In this document: positions 56,801 through 64,000 of the stretch, piece after piece
Numbering within the stretch: position 1 is the stretch's first letter
Layout of the letters: each line of letters opens with the position of its first letter
DNA from: Setophaga petechia
Taxonomy: Eukaryota; Chordata; Aves; Passeriformes; Parulidae
Length of the DNA stretch: 64,000 bases
Direction of reading: 5' to 3'
Assembly: GCA_024362935.1 (NCBI GenBank)
Contig: JANCRA010000115.1
Coordinates: forward strand, 889,656-953,655
Notes under the pieces: model-generated
Database searches by the model: none
The model's input: only the letters and a program-made list of their open reading frames with translations
What the model was told of the DNA's origin: nothing
Program-made: the position numbers and the translations under genes

Positions 56801-57150
56801 AGCCCGAGGGCAGGATGGAGGAAGAGCTGCAGGCAGCACAGGGGGATGCTGCACCCTCGGGTTGGCATCCCAGGCTGGGCAGAGGCTGCTCTGGGAAGGG
56901 GAGGGTGGCAGCAGTGGCACTGCAAGGGGAAAGGCTCCTGCATATGTCATGTGCCACTGCAAAGTGAGAAAAAGGGTTTGCATTCAAAGGGCTCTCCTCG
57001 GGGAAAGTGAATTTTTGAATTTTGTTGGTTAAAATAAAGGACGGCGTTCTGCCCCAGCACACCCTGGTAAAAAAGGGTGGGAAGGCACAGTGGTAAATCA
57101 CTCACAGCAAGTAATTAGGTTTTAATTTATTTAACATTCTCTTGATATAA
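56801..57150. other. Unique spacer
   Basis: GC-rich on the left (56805-56940), AT-rich on the right. Nothing recognised. Confidence 0.4.
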
Positions 57151-57642
57151 GTGAGAGGAATGGCAGATTTATGTTTCCAAACCAGCTGTGGGGCTGCTGA
57201 TGGATAAAACCAGCACTGGGAGAGAAAAGAAACAATGGGAAGGATTCCACTGATTGATGAATGGGAAAAGAGATTTGCTTTTACAAATAAACTTTAGGTT
57301 GGCTGATAAATGAAATTAGACATTGAAAGATGAAAGAAACAATGTGGAAAACCCCTAAATTCCATAAGAATTAAAAATTAAAAGGCAGGGTTATACATTA
57401 GAGGGGAATCTCTGGGATCAGGTGTTCAGTGAATCTGAATCTCTCAAGTTCCTCAGAAATGGGGGAAGAGAGAAGGAAATGTGGCTGGAAATTGGGATAA
57501 AAATGAGGCTGCATCCTCCAAAAATGTGAGAGACCCCAGGGGATGCCCCATGGCCTCTGCCTGGATTGGAATAAAGTTCCAGCACTGCTCTGTCTCCTTT
57601 TGGACACCAACCCCTGGTGTTTGTGGATGGATTTTCCTGACA
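57151..57642 (+). mobile_element. Solo LTR, family A, 1 internal unit
   Basis: Starts GTGAGAGGAATGGCAGATTT and ends ATTTTCCTGACA, about 490 bp. It contains a single copy of the 118-bp internal unit (57366-57470) and AATAAAGTTCCAGCACTGCT. This is the shortest and probably most ancestral arrangement of the four copies in the window. Confidence 0.82.
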
Positions 57643-57995
57643 TAAAGGTCTCTTCATGCCAGGCCCCACAGGCTCCTGGAGATCTGTATCACACCTGAGA
57701 CAGCTCAGCCACCTCAGATGGTATAAAATCAGCAGGATGGCTTCTGGGGCAGTGCTGGAAACAAAAGTTTTAATAAAAGGCAAAATAACGAAACTCTTTA
57801 CAGAGGAAAACTGAATTAGGGCTAGAGGTTCTTGCTCCTGATAAAACACCTCACAAAAGCCATCAGTTCCTTTGTTCTCCTCTTTTTCTAGTAAATTGCT
57901 TAGGTGGGACATTTTGTCTTTTGTCCCATTTTATCCTTAAATTTGAGGTGCAGTCCCCATGGCCTATGAGGTGTCTTCTTTGCTAATTGAAGAGA
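57643..57995. other. Unique spacer
   Basis: About 350 bp between two LTRs, nothing recognised. Confidence 0.4.
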
Positions 57996-58000
57996 GAAAC

Positions 58001-58622
58001 TGTTGGGATCATTGGTTTGTCAGAGTGACCCTGAGAAAAGTTCCAGAGTCTCTTTTCCCAGCCCAGCGCTCAAAGGAGTCAGAGCTCTTCATTTCTCGGT
58101 CTCAAGGTCGTTTATTAATTCTTATCTAAAAAATTTTCTTTCTGCCCAGCAGAGATCTGCTCAGCAGGGCAGCCACAGGCACTCTGCCTGCCCCAGGGTG
58201 GTGTTGTGTCTTTATACTAAAAACCACCTGTGCAATGTTTACAATTACTGCCCAATGCCCATCACCTGTGTCAGACACTGAGCTTCTACTCTAAACCAAT
58301 CTGTGAGTGCCACCATCACAGCAGGAGATGGAGGCCAAGAAGAAGAAGGAGAAAGGCTGGACACACCCAGTTCCCTCCATCTTGCCTCCATAACCTCCCT
58401 GTACCAAAACCCCTAAAATTCACTTTTCCACCCTGTGATAACTTCACTGATATTCTACTTAAATTCTTGTGGCTTGCTGATCTTCATAGAAGGTTGGTAA
58501 TTTGCTCCATGGGCCATAATCAAACCCACAGAGGCATTTTGGGCTCTGTGCCAGGGTCTCTGAGCCCCTGGCAGGGTCTGGGCCATCCTGGACAGCCAGA
58601 GGGATGTGCTGGGTTCTGACCA
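58001..58622 (-). mobile_element. Solo LTR, family D, with perfect 5-bp target duplication
   Basis: On minus it starts TGGTCAGAACCCAGCACATC and ends GATCCCAACA, giving TG...CA termini over 622 bp. GAAAC flanks both sides (57996-58000 and 58623-58627). It contains a TATA-like TTTATACTAAAA reversed as TTTTAGTATAAA and the block GTGTCTGACACAGGTGATGG. It matches 61703-62300 for most of its length. No coding sequence. A solo LTR formed by recombination between two LTRs is the usual explanation. Confidence 0.9.
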
Positions 58623-58627
58623 GAAAC

Positions 58628-59160
58628 TTCTGGGCTTTTTTTCCTTTTCAAGGAGACAAAGAACAATTGGGTCACTCCATCACCAGGGAGCACATCCCAC
58701 ATCCCCTGGGGTGGGACAGCCGATGCCCTGCAGCACCATCAGAACCCCAAAAATGCGATTTATGTGATTTATCAGGGCGTTGTGAACAAAGAACAGCCCC
58801 AGCAGAGCTCAGGGAAGCGCTGAGAGGCAGGGAAATGTCAATATTGGCTCGTTAGAATCATTCTGCATGCATGAATAATCGGCTTTTGTTGTCAGCTTTG
58901 TTTTATCCCCCCGCAGGGTTCTTGCTCAAAGGTGTTTGTCAGGAGCAAGGGGAGGAAGTAAAGAGTTCGTTTAAGCTGAATATTTTCAGTTTCTCGATTT
59001 TTGTGCAGGAATTTGTGCTCTGGAGTGGCACAGAGAGATGTTAACCAGGTGCCTGGCAGGGATAAAACCAGGTTTAAACCTGGTTAAAAGTGATTTCCAT
59101 ACAAACATTTCAGGCTGCAGGGTTTTAAGGAGCAGTGCAAACAGGCAAAGAAACAATCCC
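58628..59160. promoter_or_regulatory. Unique segment with candidate conserved core (58740-58960)
   Basis: The core has SOX-like AACAAAG and CTTTGTT, a TGCATGCATGAATAAT motif that could bind POU or homeodomain factors, and little repeat character. Right of it, 59060-59085 has a short AACCAGGTTTAAACCTGGTT palindrome. Enhancer activity is a guess, as nothing but motifs and uniqueness supports it. Confidence 0.3.
59065..59086. repeat. Perfect 20-bp palindrome
   Basis: AACCAGGTTTAAACCTGGTT reads the same on both strands, in otherwise unique sequence. The core GTTTAAAC is itself palindromic. Confidence 0.8.
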
Positions 59161-59164
59161 TGCT

Positions 59165-60725
59165 TCAGAGCACTTAAAATCCAGAAAAAAATATCAATAA
59201 ATCCAGAAAAATATCAATAAATCCAGAAAAATATCAATAAATCCACAAAAATTATCGATATATCCAGAAAAATATTAATATAGCCAGAAAAATATCAATA
59301 TAGCCAGAAAAAAAAAATCAATATATCCTGGAAAAAAATCAATATATCCAGAAAAATATAAATAAATCCAGAAAAATGTAAATATAGCCAGATAAATATA
59401 GATATAGCCAGATAAAATATAAATATAGACAGAAAAATAAAAATATAGTCAGGAAAATATAAATATAACCAGAAAAGTATCAATATATGCAGAAAAATAT
59501 CAATATAGCCAGAAAAATATCAATATAGCCAGAAAAATATCGATTTATTAAAAAAATCAATATAGCAAGGAAAAAAAATCAATATATCCAGAAAAATATA
59601 AATATAGCCAGATAACATATAAATATAGTCATAAAAATATAAATATAGACAGAAAAATATAAATATAGCCAGGAAAATATAAATATAACCAGAAAAGTAT
59701 CAATATATGCAGAAAAATTATCGATATATCCAGAAAAATATCAATATAGCCAGAAAGAAAATCTATGTATTAAAAAAATCAATATAGCGAGGAAAAAAAT
59801 CAATATATCCAGAAAAATATAAATATAGCCAGAAAAATATAAATATAGCCAGATAAAATATAAATATAGCCAGGAAAATATAAATATAGCCAGGAAAATA
59901 TAAATATAACCAGAAAAATATCAATATATGCAGAAAAATATCAATATAGCCATATAAAATATCAATGTAGCCAGAAAAAATATAAATATAGCCAGAAAAA
60001 AATCTATGTATTAAAAAAATCAATATAGCGAGGAAAAAAATCAATATATCCAGAAAAATATAAATATAGCCAGATAAAATATAAATATATCCAGAAAAAT
60101 ATAAATATAGCCAGATAAAATATAAATATAGCCAGGAAAATATAAATATAGCCAGGAAAATATAAATATAACCAGAAAAATATCAATATATGCAGAATAA
60201 TATCAATATAGCCATATAAAATATCAATATAGCCAGAAAAAATATAAATATAGCCAGAAAAAAATCTATTTATTAAAAAAATCAATATAGTGAGGAAAAA
60301 AATCAATATACCCACAAAAATATAAATATATCCAGAAAAATATAAATATAGCCAGAGAACATATAAATATAGTCATAAAAATATAAATATAGTCATAAAA
60401 ATATAAATATAACCAGGAAAATAGAAATATAGTCATAAAAATATAAATATAACCAGGAAAATAGAAATATAGTCATAAAAATATAAATATATGCAGAAAA
60501 ATATCGATATAGCCATATAAAATATCAATATAGCCAGAAAAAATATAAATATAGCCAGAAAAAAAATCAATATATTTTAAAAAATTAATATATCCGGAAA
60601 AAAAATCAATATATTAAAAAATCAATATAGCCAGGAAAAAATATTAATATATCCAGGGAAAAAATCAATATATTTAAAAAAAAAATCAATATATTTTAAA
60701 AAATCAATATATTGAAAAAAATCAG
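59165..60725. repeat. AT-rich minisatellite, ~17-20 bp unit (ATATAGCCAGAAAAATATAA)
   Basis: About 1.55 kb of imperfect units (AATATAGCCAGAAAAATATA, AATATATCCAGAAAAAATC). A longer period of roughly 240 bp is visible: AAATCTATGTATTAAAAAAA recurs near 59760 and 60000, a TTTATTAAAAAAATC form near 60265, and TATATGCAGAAAAATATC near 59475, 59705, 59925. Composite duplication of blocks is therefore likely. Confidence 0.95.
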
Positions 60726-60769
60726 GAGGGAAAGGCTGGCATGGTGTGAGGTGCATCTGGGATTGGTCT

Positions 60770-61015
60770 CGTGTGGTTGTTTCTAATTAATGGCCAATCA
60801 CAGTCAGCTGGCTCAGACTCTATCTGAGCCACAAACCTTTGTTATCATTCTTTCATTTTCTATTCTTAGCCAACCTTCTGATGAAATCCTTTCTTCCATT
60901 CTTTTAGTATAGTTTTAATGTAATATATATCATAAAATAATAGATCAAGACTTCTGGAACATGGAGTCAGATCCTCATCTCTTCCCTCATCCTCAGACCC
61001 TGTGAACACGAGCAC
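60770..61015 (+). mobile_element. LTR family E, copy 3
   Basis: TTTCTAATTAATGGCCAATC, AGCTGGCTCAGACTCTATCT, TTTTAGTATAGTTTTAATGT, AATATATATCATAAAATAAT, AGATCAAGACTTCTGG and CTCTTCCCTCATCC then CCTGTGAACAC. Colinear with 50036-50262 and, in its 3' part, with 28500-28635. Confidence 0.65.
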
Positions 61016-61356
61016 ACCGCTTTCAAAGTGAAGGAAAAAAGGGAAGGTTTATTTTCTGACTCCTATATTTATAGTTTTACAAAGGTGACAGAGGATTGGA
61101 GGGTGACAGTGCCACCTCTCCAGTGACACTGGCTACAACAACAGTCCATCAATTCTCTCCTCCTCCATCAAAGGAATGTGAACAACAAGTTATTTACAAG
61201 AAAGTGCGTGATAAAGTTCCTTACAAGAATGTCAACATCAGAAGGCCTTGAGAATCTTAAAAAACCAGGGTGACATCTTCCCTCCTCCTGGTGAGCACCA
61301 CCACAGAGCAGGGACACCAAGGTGCACCCCACAAGCTCTGCTGTGGTTTGTGAACC
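61016..61356. other. Possible reversed LTR fragment
   Basis: GGTTTATTTTCTGACTCCTA followed by TATTTATAG could be an inverted poly(A)-signal region of an LTR. Not matched elsewhere in the window, so only tentative. Confidence 0.3.
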
Positions 61357-61693
61357 CAGGAAATCCCTCTGGCTGCCCTGGAGGACTCCAGACCCTGCCA
61401 GGGGCTCAGAGACCTTGGCACAGAGCCCCAGACCCCTGTGCCTGTCATTCTGACCCATGGAAAAAAATTACCAACCTTATATGAAGAATTATAAGCCACA
61501 AAAGTTTAACTAGAATAATAGTGAATTCATCACAGAGTGAAAATGTGGAATTTTGGGGTTTTAGAATGGGGGTTCAGGGGACAAGATGGAGGAATCTGGG
61601 CATGTCCTGCCCTTCTCCTTGTTGGTCTCCATCTTCTGCTGTGATGGGGGCACTTTGGGATTGGTTTAAGTAGAAGCTCAGTGTCTAACACAG
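61357..61693 (+). mobile_element. LTR family D, 5' part, tandem copy 1
   Basis: GTGAACCCAGGAAATCCCTC through GGGGCTCAGAGACCTTGGCA, TATGAAGAATTATAAGCCAC, CACTTTGGGATTGGTTTAAG and CAGTGTCTAACACAGGTGA, then directly followed by the start of a second copy. It matches the tandem fragments at 10560-11620 over its first ~230 bp. Confidence 0.75.
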
Positions 61694-61702
61694 GTGAAAT
61701 CC

Positions 61703-62300
61703 TGGGTGTGGGAACCCAGCACATCCCTCTGGCTGTCCAGGATGGCCAAAACTCTGCCAGGGGGCTCAGAGACCCTGGCACAGAGCCCAAGATGGCCCTG
61801 TGGGTTTGATTGTGACCCGTGGAGCAAAGTACCAACCTTAGATGAAGAGCAGCAAGCCACGAGAGTTTAGGTAGAATAATAGTGAAGTTATCACAGGGGG
61901 AAATGGTAGATTTTGGGGCTTTTAGAATGGGGATTTTGGGGACAAGATGGGGATCTGGGCATGTCCAGCCTTTGACCTTCTTCTCCTTGGTCTCCATCTC
62001 CTGCTGTGATGGTGGCACTTTGGGATTGGTTTAGAGTAGAAGCTCAGTGTCTAACACAGGTGATGGGTATTGGGAAGTAATTGTAAACATTGTACACATG
62101 ATTTTTAGTATAAAAAGACAACACCACCCCAGGGGCAGGCAGAGTGCCTCTGACCTGCTGAGTGAGCCTCAGCAAGCCAAGAAAAAGAATTTTATAGATA
62201 AGGAACAATAAACAACCTTGAGAACAAGAACAGAAGAATCCTGACTCCTTATTCGACTGCCAGGCTGGGAAAAGAGTTTTGTGCCTATCTCAGAGTCACT
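61703..62300 (+). mobile_element. LTR family D, near-complete copy 2
   Basis: GGGAACCCAGCACATCCCTC through GATTTTTAGTATAAAAAGAC (TATA-like), GGAACAATAAACAACCTTGA (poly(A)-signal-like) to CAGAGTCACTCTGAG. Colinear with the minus-strand solo LTR at 58001-58622 but lacks the final CCCAACA end, so it is 3'-truncated or diverged. Confidence 0.78.
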
Positions 62301-62475
62301 CTGAGCAGCAGAGATTCTGAGAGTAATTCTTCCTGTGTAATTGTGGACAAAACATGGAGAAATAAGATAGAAATCTACTGCTGCTGTGACACAACAGGTG
62401 TGGAAACTGAAAACTCAAAATAAAAAGTTCCAAAAGAAAAGCAGCTCCTGTTGCACAGAGCTGAACTGCCATATA

Positions 62476-62513
62476 TGATGATGATGATGATGATGATGAT
62501 GATATTTTCAATC
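62476..62513. repeat. (ATG)n trinucleotide run
   Basis: About nine or ten ATG/GAT repeats in a row in an otherwise non-repetitive segment. Confidence 0.95.
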
Positions 62514-62644
62514 CCCTTAAAAGAACCTCCAAAACATATGGCCAAGTAAAAAAAAAAAGACAACCAGGCTTAGAAAAGCCCAGCCTCTAGGCAGGTAGAG
62601 GCCAGGGAAAACCGTGGTTTTTAGACTGTGTACATTCATTATCC

Positions 62645-63260
62645 TGAGAGGAATGAGGGATTTGTGTTTCCAATCCAGCTGTGGGGCTGCTGGGGGATAA
62701 AACCAGCACTGGGAGAGAAAAGAAACAATGGGGAGGATTCCACTGAGTGATGAATGGAAAAAAGATATTTGCTTTTACAAATAAACTTTAGGTTTGCTGA
62801 TAAATGAAATTGGACATTGAAACATGAAAGAAACAGTGGGGAAGAAAAACCCCTAAATTCCATAAGAATTAAAAATTAAAAGGGAGGGTTGTACGTTAGA
62901 GGGGAATCTTTGGTATCAGGTGTTTTGGGAAGTCTGAACCTCTCAATTATCTCAGAAATGGGGAAAACCCCTAAATTCCATAAGAATTAACAATTAAAAG
63001 GCAGGGTTATACATTAGAGGGGAATCTCTGGTTCCAGGTGTTCTGGGAAGTCTGAACCTCCCAAGTACCTCAGAAATGGGGAAGAGAGAAGGGAAATGTG
63101 GCTGGAAATTGGGATAAAAAGGAGGCTGAGTCCTCCAAAAATGTGAGAGACCCCAGGGGATGCCCCATGGCCTCTGCCTTGATTGGAATAAAGTCCCAGG
63201 ACTGCTCTGTCTCATTTTTGGACCCCAACCTCTGGTGTTTGTGGATTCATTTCCCTAACA
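62645..63260 (+). mobile_element. Solo LTR, family A, 2 internal units
   Basis: Starts TGAGAGGAATGAGGGATTTG and ends TTTCCCTAACA, about 616 bp. Two copies of the 118-bp unit lie at about 62865 and 62980, and AATAAAGTCCCAGGACTGCT is near the end. Same architecture as 27245-27865 but in opposite orientation. Confidence 0.82.
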
Positions 63261-63769
63261 CATCTAAACCATAAAAAACCAAAGCTTTAGTCAACACTGA
63301 GACACCTGGGGTGATTAAAGGACCATCAAGTGTCACCCCAAGTGTCCCCTCCTTTGGTGTGACCCAGCTTGGGTGGCCCCACGCTCACAAATTCCGGAGT
63401 ATATTCAATTTCCAGTGAAATGGAGACACTCCAAATGAGCAGGCATTTAAAAATGAGTCCCGAACCACTAAATCATGAATCACTGGCAAAATCCAGGCTG
63501 GAACCTCAACATCCTGAATGCTTCTTTGACCAGAAGACACTCACCATTGCTTCATATTCCCCCTTGAATAGGAAGAAAAAACCAAAAACCCATGGTATTT
63601 GTCAACATAAAAAGCTCTGCTTTGTGTGGCTAAAATTCCCTTTGTCTCCAAGCAAGAGCTTGAAACAATGGAAACAGGAGAGGATTTGCCCAGAGCAGAG
63701 AGCACAGACAAAGCTGAATTGTGGGAACATCTCCATGGCATTGGATGGATCCAAACAGCTCCTTTGACA
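63261..63769. other. Unique spacer
   Basis: A 132-codon open frame at 63369-63767 on plus has no recognised domain and overlaps an open frame on the other strand. Not called as a gene. Confidence 0.4.
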
Positions 63770-64000
63770 CAATCACAGAACTCACACAATCACAGAATCA
63801 CAGAACTCACACAATCACAGAACTCACACAATCACAGAATCACCAGGATGGAAGAGACCCTAAAGATCATCGAGTCCAACCCAGCCCCAACCCCTCAACT
63901 CAACCCTGGCCCCCAGTGCCACATCCAGGCTTTGTTAAACACACCCAGGGATGGGGACTCCAGCACCTCCCTGGGCAGAACATTCCAGAACTTTATCACC
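63770..64000 (-). mobile_element. CR1 LINE, 3' end, cut by the window edge
   Basis: Reverse-complement match to 21110-21362: AGACCCTAAAGATCATCGAG, TCCAACCCAGCCCCAACCCC, GGGATGGGGACTCCAGCACC and CATTCCAGAACTTTATCACC. On minus it ends in an expanded ATTCTGTGATTGTGTGAGTT-type terminal repeat (63770-63842). It continues past the window. Confidence 0.95.

Noticed and set aside
55463..56983. Minus frames of 86-211 codons with 13-residue repeats (SAEWILLSIFPFL-like), which look membrane-like
   Set aside because: The 39-bp array keeps frame by unit length. Several overlapping frames, no promoter or splice support and no homology.
63369..63767. 132-codon frame on plus near the right edge
   Set aside because: No recognised domain, overlapped by an open frame on the other strand, and it ends at the CR1 terminal repeat.

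Overview
This is vertebrate nuclear DNA, almost certainly from a bird. Two CR1 LINE 3' ends carry the family's ATTCTGTG-type terminal repeat (about 21.11-21.36 kb on +, and 63.77 kb to the window end on -). Several LTR families without coding capacity are scattered through the window. A songbird is plausible, but I cannot prove the order from sequence alone. Only one gene is supported. It lies on the minus strand and belongs to the CTX/CAR family of immunoglobulin-superfamily adhesion proteins, and it best matches CLMP (CXADR-like membrane protein). Five consecutive internal exons are present, 793 bp in total: 10346-10503, 9133-9334, 6272-6439, 5239-5361 and 1117-1258. All have GT-AG junctions and mutually compatible phases (1, 0, 1, 1, 1, then out at 2). 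They encode the V domain, the C2 domain, the transmembrane helix and the first cytoplasmic residues. The signal-peptide exon (to the right) and the rest of the cytoplasmic tail (to the left) were not found. If exon 1 lies outside the window, everything from 10.5 to 64 kb is first intron.

The rest of the DNA is dominated by tandem arrays and solo or partial LTRs. Inside the gene body (1-10.5 kb), introns hold a polypurine array (96-760), a ~200-bp array (1.5-2.7 kb), an LTR-derived ~190-bp array with poly(A) signals (3.3-5.2 kb), a second polypurine array filling intron 4, a TTTCC/TTCCC microsatellite (6.6-7.0 kb), a ~220-bp array with mixed copy order (7.5-9.0 kb) and a tandem duplication reaching into exon 2 (9.5-10.35 kb).

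From 10.5 to 37 kb there are tandem LTR fragments, arrays with units of about 20, 33, 39, 60, 115, 185 and 210 bp, a 750-bp TATCTA tract, a CR1 end and LTRs of at least five families. From 37 to 57 kb it is nearly continuous array DNA, including a ~250-bp satellite present as two arrays in opposite orientation about 6.6 kb apart. From 57 to 64 kb there are more LTRs (one with perfect target-site duplications), a 1.5-kb AT-rich array and a second CR1.

Two themes recur. Several LTR families carry internal tandem repeats whose copy number differs between copies in this same window, so LTRs appear to be seeding minisatellites. The repeats also press on the splicing of the CLMP-like gene: a duplicated decoy acceptor, a duplicated decoy donor, and a stop-free intron. 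Such repeat-packed introns around GC-rich exons would fit an avian microchromosome, but that is inference. I found no operon, CRISPR array, tRNA, rRNA or second protein-coding gene.
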